Shown here: one piece after another, positions 6,783 to 14,085 of the stretch
Layout: each line of letters starts with the position of its first letter
Numbering within the stretch: the first letter of the stretch is position 1
Assembly (NCBI GenBank): GCA_002304785.1
Contig: DBMG01000088.1
Span: 1-14,124, forward strand
Direction of reading: 5' to 3'
DNA from: Candidatus Accumulibacter sp. UBA704
Lineage (GTDB): Bacteria; Pseudomonadota; Gammaproteobacteria; Burkholderiales; Rhodocyclaceae
DNA length: 14,124 nucleotides
The notes under the pieces: generated by a model
The model's database searches: none
The model's input: only the letters and a program-made list of their open reading frames with translations
What the model was told of the DNA's origin: nothing
Translations under genes and position numbers: made by a program

Positions 6783-7805
6783 ATGGGTATCCTTGACTGG
6801 TTCAAGAATCGGCCCGCATCGGTCGCTCCAGATCCGGTGTCCGACGAAGTCGTCTCAAAGGCGATCGAGAAAGCGGTTTCACTGACTAATCCCCGCCTGA
6901 AGCTCATCCGCTCATACCACGAGCGTCTGGCGTTGCCGGTCAAAGGATGCGTCGGTTATCTGAACGAAAAGATGTTGGCGCTTCCTCCGGCCATTCAGGT
7001 TTGTGACGAGAACTGGGCAATGGAACCGGTGTTGCGGGCTTTTTTTGCAAGAGCCCAGGAAATTCCAATCGCCCTGGGACAGTCCCGCAATCTGCGGACA
7101 TTTTTCAAGAAATTTCCCGAGACCGAGTACGCCTATTTCGTCCTTGGACTGACCTACAATGAGCGGCATTTATGCGGACTGTCCCTCCAGGGTGGCGTAG
7201 ATCAGCAAGGACGCACTCAGACCGTTGTCGATTTCTCCGTACCGAGAACACGTATTTGTGGACATACCGAAGAGGAAGTCCGGCGACTTCTGGCGGCGCA
7301 GTCGTTTGAATACCTGGTCGCTCAAGCGATGGTTGAAATCGGAGAGACACGGTCGGAACGTCTGGAGTTGGAGGACAGCCGCAATCTGATTCGCGCCAGA
7401 CTGCGTCTTCTTCAGCAGCAGGGTCCCGGCCTCGGTTCTGTATTTGAAGCCGCGCCTGCGAGTACCGAACAGATGAAGCTCGAAACTCAACTTATGGATA
7501 ACGAACGCCAGATGGAAGAGTTGGGTAGTTCGCAATCGGTACTCGAGAATGAACTGGAATGCCTGTGCAAAGTGCTCGAAGTTCCGGAACGCTACATCCG
7601 TTTTGAGCGTACGCAACTCAGGCTCAGCACATTGAACGTCGTTCTCGATGGAAACAGTACGGATGTTGCATCGGACGTGATCTTTACCATGGCGATTTTA
7701 TCCGGAGTGCCAAAAGAGCAGCGGGCCTTTGTCATCGGCCGCGTGGCCCGTTCCGAACTTCCCGAGGCAAAACTGGACATCGCGAATGCCGAACGGTTTC
7801 TGTAA
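6783..7805 (+). CDS. Conserved-looking protein of unknown function
   Basis: I do not recognise this 340-residue protein. The gene looks real: GGAG (6771-6774) lies 8 bases before the ATG, the frame is long, and it is flanked by terminators on both sides. The product is soluble, with no signal peptide or membrane helix. It opens with an amphipathic MGILDWFKNR, then a folded-looking region (about 30-185) containing HERLALPVKGCVGYL, a bulky aromatic segment FFKKFPETEYAYFVLGLTYNERHLCG (107-132, cited by position) and FSVPRTRICGHTEEEVRRLL (151-170). A charged helical section (188-270, including RLRLLQQQ and ETQLMDNERQMEELGSS) is a likely coiled coil. The C-terminal part (270-340) is mixed. Six cysteines (56, 74, 131, 159, 260, 262) are scattered, with no clear metal motif apart from CLC at 260-262. 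It occupies the place of nsrR in the E. coli order but is not an NsrR/Rrf2 regulator: it has no helix-turn-helix at the N-terminus. Promoter not identified. Confidence 0.85.
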   Translation: MGILDWFKNRPASVAPDPVSDEVVSKAIEKAVSLTNPRLKLIRSYHERLALPVKGCVGYLNEKMLALPPAIQVCDENWAMEPVLRAFFARAQEIPIALGQSRNLRTFFKKFPETEYAYFVLGLTYNERHLCGLSLQGGVDQQGRTQTVVDFSVPRTRICGHTEEEVRRLLAAQSFEYLVAQAMVEIGETRSERLELEDSRNLIRARLRLLQQQGPGLGSVFEAAPASTEQMKLETQLMDNERQMEELGSSQSVLENELECLCKVLEVPERYIRFERTQLRLSTLNVVLDGNSTDVASDVIFTMAILSGVPKEQRAFVIGRVARSELPEAKLDIANAERFL

Positions 7806-7843
7806 TTGTCTCGTTTGGATTTCACCCGTTATCGGCCGGCAAC

Positions 7844-7878
7844 AAAAAAGCCGCAGAACCAATCGGCTGTGCGGCTTT
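7844..7878 (-). terminator. Intrinsic terminator of tRNA-Leu
   Basis: Read on the minus strand, AAAGCCGCA (7878-7870) pairs with TGCGGCTTT (7855-7847) around a 14-base loop, and the T run continues to 7844. It lies 32 bases after the tRNA-Leu 3' end, which fits a tRNA terminator. In the plus direction the same hairpin is followed by TTTCTCAAAC, a poor U tract, so stopping transcripts of the 340-residue gene would be only partial. Confidence 0.85.
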
Positions 7879-7910
7879 CTCAAACTTTGTGTCTTTATCC
7901 GGAAATTGTT

Positions 7911-7997
7911 TGGTGCCCAGGAGAGGACTCGAACCTCCACAGTGTTGCCACCACCAGGACCTGAACCTGGCGCGTCTACCAATTTCGCCACCTGGGC
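7911..7997 (-). tRNA. tRNA-Leu, anticodon CAG
   Basis: On the minus strand this is an 87-nt class-II tRNA. Acceptor GCCCAGG (7997-7991) pairs with CCTGGGC (7921-7915), with discriminator A and encoded CCA (7913-7911). The anticodon stem CCAGG/CCTGG encloses TTCAGGT, giving anticodon CAG, which reads CUG. A long variable arm (about 15 nt, with GTG/CAC able to pair around GCAA) and the D-arm string TGGCGAAATTGGTAGACGC are typical of leucine tRNAs. The T stem is GGAGG/CCTCT. It stands alone, with its own promoter and terminator, transcribed away from rnr. Confidence 0.97.
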
Positions 7998-8015
7998 AAT
8001 TCCAGAGAAGCGCGC

Positions 8016-8043
8016 ATTCTAAAGGAACAAGAAAAAATGTCAA
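8016..8043 (-). promoter_or_regulatory. Sigma-70 promoter of tRNA-Leu overlapping rnr start
   Basis: On the minus strand a perfect -35 box TTGACA (8043-8038) and a -10 box TAGAAT (8021-8016) are separated by 16 bases. The predicted start is near 8009. The -10 is followed by GCGCGC, a GC-rich discriminator like that of the tRNA-Arg promoter. The -35 box covers the second and third bases of the rnr ATG (8037-8039), and the A/T-rich tract upstream of it (8044-8070) consists of the first rnr codons. The rnr ribosome site AAAGGA (8021-8026) touches the -10 box. The boxes are seen directly; competition between the two genes is inferred. Confidence 0.85.
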
Positions 8044-10388
8044 TAAAAAAACTATCGAAAATCAGAAAAAACGATCCTCACTTCCAACGTGAGAGAGCCA
8101 AATACGACTTGCCACTGCCGTCGCGGGAATACGTCCTGACCGTGTTGGAGAAGCAGGGCAAACCGGTCAGCTACGAGCATCTATGCGCCTTGATGGACAT
8201 CCACAAGAGCGAGGAGGAAATGTTCCTGCGCCGGCTGGGCGCAATGGAGAGGGAAGGGCAATTGATGCGCAACCGCAAGGGCGCCTACATTCTTCCCGAA
8301 CGTGCCAGCCTGATTGCCGGGCGCATCGAAGGACACGCTGACGGCTATGGGTTCCTGGTGCCGGATGACGGCGGCGAAGATCTCTATCTCGACGCGAAGC
8401 AGATGACCAAGGTTCTGCATCGTGATCGAGCGCTGGCGCGCGTTATCGGTTTCGACCGCAAGGGGCGGCGCGAAGGCGCCATCGTCGAGGTTCTCGAACG
8501 GGCGAACAGCCGCGTGGTCGGAAGAGTCCTGATCGAGCACGGCATCACGGTCGTCGTTCCTGAGAACAAACGCATCAATCAGGACATCCTTGTCGTGCCG
8601 GACAAAAAGGCGGACCGAAAGCTGAAAGTTCGAGCCGGGCAGGTCGTGGTCGTCGAAATTATCGAGCAGCCCGATCGGCATTCGCAGCCCATCGGACAGA
8701 TCGTCGAAGTTCTCGGCGACTACGCCGATCCGGGAATGGAAATCGAAATCGCGTTGCGCAAGCACGACCTGCCCTTCGAATTTTCACCGGCGGTACAGGC
8801 GGAAACCAGCGAGTTGCCTGACAAGATCCGTAAATCCGAATGGTCGGGACGGATCGATTTGCGCGACCTGCCGCTGGTGACAATCGATGGAGAGACGGCA
8901 AGGGACTTCGACGATGCCGTGTTCGCCGAAAAGAAAGGCAAGGGCTGGCGGTTAGTGGTCGCCATCGCGGACGTCAGCCACTACGTCAAGCCGGGCATGG
9001 CGCTTGATCGCGAAGCCATGGAACGTGGCAATTCCGTGTATTTCCCCCGGCGGGTGATTCCGATGCTGCCGGAGAAGTTGTCGAATGGTTTGTGTTCGCT
9101 CAATCCCGACGTCGAACGGCTGGCCATGGTCTGCGACATGGATATCAACACGCGCGGCAGCATCAAGGACTACCGTTTTTACCCGGCGGTGTTCCGCTCC
9201 AAGGCACGCCTCACCTATACCCAGGTGTGGGATTGGCTATCGGGCGCGAAACAGCCGGAAAGCGAGATCCACCAGAACCTGCAACCGCAACTACAGTCGC
9301 TGTACGAGTTGTTCAAGATACTGCTCAAGGCACGGTCCAAGCGCGGCGCCATCGATTTCGAGACGATCGAGACGATGATGCTGTTCAACGACCAGGGAAA
9401 GATCGAGAACATCGTTCCTACCGAACGCAATGATGCGCACCGCCTGATCGAGGAGTGCATGCTGGCGGCCAACGTGTGTGCTTCAGACTTCCTGCAGGAG
9501 AACAAACAGACCTGCCTGTACCGCGTCCATGAAGGACCGACGCCGGAAAAACTTGAGGGCTTGCACAGTTTCCTCAAGGAATTTGGGTTGAGTCTGCCGG
9601 GGGGTGACGAACCCACCGCCAAGGATTACGCCGCCTTGCTTGAAAAGGTCAAGAACCGTCCGGATGCACAGTTGCTCCAGACCGTGATGCTACGCTCCCT
9701 GCGCCAAGCCATGTACAGTCCGGACAACGTCGGCCATTTCGGCCTTTCCTACGAGCATTACACGCATTTCACCTCGCCCATCCGCCGCTACCCGGACCTC
9801 CTGGTCCATCGCTCGATCAAGGCCGTGCTGAAGAGCAAGCACTACTCGCCAGGCGACTGGGAACAGATCGGCCTGCACTGCTCGATGACCGAACGTCGGG
9901 CCGATGAAGCCACGCGCGATGTGGTCAATTGGTTGAAATGCTATTACATGCGCGATCGCATCGGGGAGGAGTTCGACGGTACGATCTCCGCCGTCGTGCC
10001 GTTCGGCGTCTTTGTTGCACTCGACTCGGTGTATGTCGAGGGACTGGTGCACGTCTCGGAACTGGGCGAGGATTACTTTCAGTTCGACAGCACCAAGCAT
10101 CAGATGCTGGGAGAACGGAGCGGGCAGCGCTTCCGGCTGGGCGACCGCTTGCGCGTCAAACTGGTGCGGGCGGATCTTGAAACCGGACGCATCGATTTCG
10201 TACTCGGAAGTCCGCCTGCGGCGATTCCTCATGTGGTTACCGATACTCTTTCTGTCGGCGGCAAGAAAGGAGCAACCTCAAAGCGTGCCAATGCTTCAGT
10301 ATCCACAAAGCCCAAAGCGGCAAAGGGATCCACAAAACAGGCGTCGAAACGCAGGTCAGGGCCGGGAGCGACAAAGTCACGAAGTTAA
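8037..10388 (+). CDS. rnr: Ribonuclease R
   Basis: RNase R is a processive 3'-to-5' exoribonuclease that can degrade structured RNA and takes part in rRNA and tRNA quality control, trans-translation-linked mRNA decay and the cold response. The 783-residue product has an N-terminal winged-helix part (about 28-90), two cold-shock/OB domains (about 90-240) including GHADGYGFLVPDDGGEDLYL (99-118), and the RNB catalytic domain (about 268-600). Its metal-binding tract IDGETARDFDDAV (283-295) gives D284, D290, D292 and D293, and its signature is HFTSPIRRYPDLLVHR (577-592). An S1 domain (about 641-724, with VVPFGVFVALDSVYVEGLVH) and a Lys/Ser/Ala-rich basic tail (742-783) follow. AAAGGA lies 10 bases before the ATG. 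No promoter of its own is visible: the upstream DNA is the tRNA-Leu gene and its promoter on the other strand. Its stop shares bases with the ATPase stop. Confidence 0.97.
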   Translation: MSIKKLSKIRKNDPHFQRERAKYDLPLPSREYVLTVLEKQGKPVSYEHLCALMDIHKSEEEMFLRRLGAMEREGQLMRNRKGAYILPERASLIAGRIEGHADGYGFLVPDDGGEDLYLDAKQMTKVLHRDRALARVIGFDRKGRREGAIVEVLERANSRVVGRVLIEHGITVVVPENKRINQDILVVPDKKADRKLKVRAGQVVVVEIIEQPDRHSQPIGQIVEVLGDYADPGMEIEIALRKHDLPFEFSPAVQAETSELPDKIRKSEWSGRIDLRDLPLVTIDGETARDFDDAVFAEKKGKGWRLVVAIADVSHYVKPGMALDREAMERGNSVYFPRRVIPMLPEKLSNGLCSLNPDVERLAMVCDMDINTRGSIKDYRFYPAVFRSKARLTYTQVWDWLSGAKQPESEIHQNLQPQLQSLYELFKILLKARSKRGAIDFETIETMMLFNDQGKIENIVPTERNDAHRLIEECMLAANVCASDFLQENKQTCLYRVHEGPTPEKLEGLHSFLKEFGLSLPGGDEPTAKDYAALLEKVKNRPDAQLLQTVMLRSLRQAMYSPDNVGHFGLSYEHYTHFTSPIRRYPDLLVHRSIKAVLKSKHYSPGDWEQIGLHCSMTERRADEATRDVVNWLKCYYMRDRIGEEFDGTISAVVPFGVFVALDSVYVEGLVHVSELGEDYFQFDSTKHQMLGERSGQRFRLGDRLRVKLVRADLETGRIDFVLGSPPAAIPHVVTDTLSVGGKKGATSKRANASVSTKPKAAKGSTKQASKRRSGPGATKSRS

Positions 10389-13282
10389 GATGTATTAGCT
10401 CGCCGTCGCAGTAGCTTCTTCAGTTCAACGAACCACAGAACGCTGCTGCTGACGGAGATGCTGACCAGCCACTCTGTCAGGGTTAATGCTTCCGTGCTGA
10501 ACGCTTTTTGCAGAAAAGGAACGTGGACAACCGCCACTTGCAGCAAGCTCACTCCAACGACGGCAACCCACAGCCAGGAGTTGCTGAATAGTCCGCAAAA
10601 CGCGCTGCGCGCGGGGGAACGGGCGTTAAAGGTGTTGAATACCTGGAAGAACACCAGCGTTGTGAAAGCCATCGTCTGCGCTCGAGAGGTATCTCCCGTT
10701 CCGCCAGGAATCAATCCATCGGGCAGAATCCAGTCGGTCACAGCCAGGGTTCCGATGCCCATGATGGCTCCCACATAGTAGATGTCCCTCCACATCGGCG
10801 CATCGATGACGTGGCTGCTCGGGTCTCGAGGCGGGATCTTCATCACGTCATGATCGACCGGGTCAGCGCTCAATGCCAGCGCTGGAGCGGAATCGGTTAG
10901 CAGATTCACCCACAGGATCTGAACGGCCAGCAGCGGCACCGCGATGGAGGAAGCCAGCCCACCATGCAGCCCGATGACGCCGGCCAGCACGACGCCGAGG
11001 AACATGTAGCACACTTCCCCGGCGTTGGAGGAGAGCAGGAAGCGCAGGCATTTCTGGATATTGGCAAAAATCGTCCGGCCTTCTTCCACCGCCGCCACGA
11101 TCGACGCAAAATTGTCATCGGTCAGCACCATGTCTGCGGCCCCCTTGGACACATCGGTGCCGGTAATGCCCATGGCCACGCCAATATCGGCCTTTTTCAG
11201 TGCAGGAGCATCATTGACGCCATCGCCGGTCATGGCCGCTATATAACCTTCATCCTGTAGTGCCGAGACAATACGCAGCTTATGTTCCGGGGCAACGCGG
11301 GCGTACACCGAGTGCCTGCAAACGGTTTCACGCAACTGTTCATCGTTCATCCGCTGTAACTCGGTACCGGTTACGGCGCGAGCGCCTTTCTCGACAATGC
11401 CTAATTCCGTGGCGATGGCTGCTGCCGTAATTTGATGGTCGCCGGTAATCATCACCGTACGCACCCCGGCCGTTTTCGCCGCTTCTACGGCCACTGCCGC
11501 CTCGTGGCGCGGCGGGTCGATCATTCCGACTACTCCGAGAAACACCATCTCCTCTTCATGCTCCTCGGTCAGACCATTCTGCAGAGCGTGTTGTGGAATC
11601 ATTCGGTACGCAACACCGAGCGTACGCAGGGCTTCACCTGCCAGGGCATCGATCGCGGCAGCCCATTCGCTGCGTCGCACACTGGTCAAAGGGCAGATTT
11701 CATCGCCGCTCTGTTCGTGCGAACAGCAAGCCAGAAGAACATCCGGAGCTCCTTTCGCAGCAATGCCGATGAGTTGCTCATTCCTGGCATCGCGGTGCGC
11801 GATGCTCATCATCTTTCGCTCGGACGAAAACGGCAATTCACCTATGCGTATGAAACGTTCGACCATGTAATCCTTGGTGATGCCGGCTTTGCGCGCCGCA
11901 ACGATCAGCGCACCTTCGGTCGGGTCGCCCTGGATGCCCCAACGCTCTCCAGTTTTCATCAGTCGTGCGTTGTTGGCCAGCTCGGCGGTATATAACAAGC
12001 GCTGTACCGAGTCTTTCAGTCGTTCGTCTTCAAGCGGCGCGCCATTCGACATCAGCCTCCCCTCTGGCGCATATCCGATTCCCGAGATTTCGACAGTCCC
12101 GCCGGGAACCACTACGCGACGCACGGTCATTTCGTTGCGCGTCAGCGTTCCAGTCTTGTCGGAGCAGATTACTGTCGTCGAACCCAGCGTTTCCACGGAA
12201 CTGAGCCGGCGCACGATCACGTTGCGCTTGGCCATGCGGGCCATGCCAAGGGACAAGATGATGGTATTGATCGCGGCCAGCCCTTCCGGAACTGCCGCCA
12301 CAGCCAGAGCAACGGCAAATATCAGGATCGTCACGAAATGTCCCGGTGATAGTTCGTGGCGATCTAACCACAGCAACGTCATTCCCATCACAATGGCGAT
12401 TGCGATCACCGATCTGCCTAGAAAGCGGCTAACCTGGCTGAGTTCCTTTTGCAATGGAGTCGGGGCTTCACGTGTGGCCTCAATGCTTGCCGCAATGCGG
12501 CCGATTTCCGTATCAGGACCGGTTGCCACCACGATCGCAGAGCCTCGTCCGGTGGTGACGGATGTGCCACTGAACACCATGTTTGCCTGGTCGCCGATGT
12601 TTGTTTTTTCCGGCAGTGCCTCTGGGTTCTTGGAGACAGGAGAGCTTTCACCTGTAAGCGCGGCTTCCGCAACGCGCAGAACAATCGATTCGGCTACCCG
12701 GGCGTCCGCCGGGATGGTGTCGCCTTCCTCGATCAGCAACATGTCGCCTGGCACGACTTCCCGGGCGGGAATCTGACACGGCTCCCCCTCTCGCAAAACC
12801 CTGGCGGTAGGCGCGGAGAGTGCCTTGAGCGCTGCCATGGCGTCTTCGGCATGCCGTTCCTGAAGATAACCGAGCACTGAGTTGAATAGGACGATCGCAA
12901 TAATCGTAAGCATTTCATACGGGACATCGTGCCTCCCTTCGACAAACCAAGCCAACAGGGAAATCACCATGGCGAACAGCAGCAGCATGATGAGTGGATC
13001 AGCGAATTGCTTTAGAAATTTGACCCATTCCGGCACAGGTCGCGGCACCGGCAACTCGTTCGCTCCATGCAACCGCAGCCGAAATTGCGCCTCGGCATTA
13101 CTCAATCCGTGTACACGGTCACTATTCAGTCGCAAAACCAGATCATCGACTGAATAGAGGTAAGGAGGGAGCGCGCATTGCATGTCCTTGGCCGCGCTGT
13201 CTTTCTTGTCGGGTAAGATCATGGCCCGTATCTTTCGCTGTTCGAGGCGTGATGCTTGATCCTCTAATCCATTCAAGACCAT
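10385..13282 (-). CDS. P2A-type cation (Ca2+-like) transporting ATPase
   Basis: This is a P-type ATPase of the SERCA/PMR1-like P2A group, an inner-membrane pump that probably exports Ca2+ or Mn2+; the substrate is inferred. From the ATG at 13282 it has 965 residues: N-terminal cation-ATPase domain (38-90), M1-M2 (93-141), actuator domain with TGES (210-213), M3-M4 (290-340) with VPEGL (331-335), phosphorylation motif SDKTGT (374-379, acceptor D375), nucleotide domain with KGAP (510-513), hinge TGDGVNDAP (685-693), and six C-terminal helices. Ca2+-site residues of SERCA are kept in M4 (E333), M5 (N753, E756) and M6 (N793, T796, D797), but the M8 glutamate is Q880. That suggests one transport site. 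AGGA lies 7 bases before the chosen ATG; a TTG at 13300 would add six residues, and an ATG at 13183 has a badly spaced site. It is inverted between rnr and rlmB. Confidence 0.93.
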   Translation of the reverse strand: MVLNGLEDQASRLEQRKIRAMILPDKKDSAAKDMQCALPPYLYSVDDLVLRLNSDRVHGLSNAEAQFRLRLHGANELPVPRPVPEWVKFLKQFADPLIMLLLFAMVISLLAWFVEGRHDVPYEMLTIIAIVLFNSVLGYLQERHAEDAMAALKALSAPTARVLREGEPCQIPAREVVPGDMLLIEEGDTIPADARVAESIVLRVAEAALTGESSPVSKNPEALPEKTNIGDQANMVFSGTSVTTGRGSAIVVATGPDTEIGRIAASIEATREAPTPLQKELSQVSRFLGRSVIAIAIVMGMTLLWLDRHELSPGHFVTILIFAVALAVAAVPEGLAAINTIILSLGMARMAKRNVIVRRLSSVETLGSTTVICSDKTGTLTRNEMTVRRVVVPGGTVEISGIGYAPEGRLMSNGAPLEDERLKDSVQRLLYTAELANNARLMKTGERWGIQGDPTEGALIVAARKAGITKDYMVERFIRIGELPFSSERKMMSIAHRDARNEQLIGIAAKGAPDVLLACCSHEQSGDEICPLTSVRRSEWAAAIDALAGEALRTLGVAYRMIPQHALQNGLTEEHEEEMVFLGVVGMIDPPRHEAAVAVEAAKTAGVRTVMITGDHQITAAAIATELGIVEKGARAVTGTELQRMNDEQLRETVCRHSVYARVAPEHKLRIVSALQDEGYIAAMTGDGVNDAPALKKADIGVAMGITGTDVSKGAADMVLTDDNFASIVAAVEEGRTIFANIQKCLRFLLSSNAGEVCYMFLGVVLAGVIGLHGGLASSIAVPLLAVQILWVNLLTDSAPALALSADPVDHDVMKIPPRDPSSHVIDAPMWRDIYYVGAIMGIGTLAVTDWILPDGLIPGGTGDTSRAQTMAFTTLVFFQVFNTFNARSPARSAFCGLFSNSWLWVAVVGVSLLQVAVVHVPFLQKAFSTEALTLTEWLVSISVSSSVLWFVELKKLLRRRANTS

Positions 13283-13344
13283 GTGCGAGTCCTGTGCCAA
13301 GGTAAAATACGCACCTCTATCCGATCGATTCCTCGAGCGCCCCC
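13283..13344. promoter_or_regulatory. Short divergent intergenic region, ATPase / rlmB
   Basis: These 62 bases must hold the starts of two divergent transcripts unless promoters lie inside the genes. A plus-strand -10-like TAAAAT (13303-13308) precedes rlmB, and the overlapping minus-strand TATTTT (13309-13304) could serve the ATPase. Neither has a recognisable -35 box at 16-18 bases. Any promoters here would physically overlap. Candidate only. Confidence 0.3.
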
Positions 13345-14085
13345 ATGTCCCAAACCAGCTTCATTCACGGATTCCACGCCGTCATCGCCAAATTGCGCCA
13401 CCAACCGGATGCGATCCTGGAGATTTTTATCGCGGCGGACAGACACGATGCTCGTGCGCGCGATTTGCTGAAACACGCCGAACTGCATTCAGTCCGGGTT
13501 GTTCCGGTGGATGCCAACCGTCTTGAAGGCATGGCCGGAGGAGGGCGGCGGCACCAGGGAGTGGTGGCCCGCGTCTCCACGGAGTCACGTCATTTGTCGC
13601 TGGACGACGTGCTCGATACGCTGGAAGAGCCGCCCTTCCTGCTGATTCTCGACGGCATCCAGGATCCACATAACCTGGGTGCCTGCCTGCGCGTGGCCGA
13701 CGCGGTCGGGGTCCATGCCGTAATCGCGCCCAAGGACAGGGCGGTTGGGCTTACCCAGACAGCCATCAAGGTAGCCAGCGGCGCCGCGGAGTCCGTTCCT
13801 TACATCACCGTGACCAACCTGGCGCGCACCCTGCGGGAACTCAAGGAACGCGATATCCGGATCATCGGCACGGACGCCGAAGCCAAAGAGGATCTGTACA
13901 CCGCCGAATGGCCACAGGCCACGGCCTGGGTGCTCGGGGCCGAAGGCGACGGCATGCGCCGTCTGACGCGCGAAACCTGCGATCAGTTGGTGACCATACC
14001 GATGCTTGGCTCGGTGCAAAGCCTGAATGTCTCGGTTGCTGCCGGCGTTTGCCTGTACGAGGCAAGAAGGCGGCTTCCCCGCTGA
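13345..14085 (+). CDS. rlmB: 23S rRNA (guanosine-2'-O-)-methyltransferase RlmB
   Basis: RlmB is a SpoU-family (SPOUT, knotted) methyltransferase that uses S-adenosylmethionine to 2'-O-methylate G2251 (E. coli numbering) in the 23S rRNA P loop. The 246-residue product is full length (E. coli 243). An N-terminal substrate-binding domain (1-80, with MSQTSFIHGFHAVIAKL) is followed by the catalytic domain. In it I see motif 1 LDGIQDPHNLGACLRVADAV (102-121, with N110 and R116), motif 2 VLGAEGDGM (196-204, with E200) and motif 3 IPMLGSVQSLNVSVAAGV (218-235, with N228). The start aligns with family N-termini, but no clear Shine-Dalgarno site precedes it (only GAG at 13335-13337). In E. coli it directly follows rnr; here the ATPase separates them. 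Confidence 0.96.
   Translation: MSQTSFIHGFHAVIAKLRHQPDAILEIFIAADRHDARARDLLKHAELHSVRVVPVDANRLEGMAGGGRRHQGVVARVSTESRHLSLDDVLDTLEEPPFLLILDGIQDPHNLGACLRVADAVGVHAVIAPKDRAVGLTQTAIKVASGAAESVPYITVTNLARTLRELKERDIRIIGTDAEAKEDLYTAEWPQATAWVLGAEGDGMRRLTRETCDQLVTIPMLGSVQSLNVSVAAGVCLYEARRRLPR

Noticed and set aside
11874..12776. 300-codon plus-strand frame opposite the ATPase
   Set aside because: Composition (Ser/Arg/Ala/Thr-rich) and position match an antisense shadow of a high-GC gene; the minus strand encodes every P-type ATPase motif here.
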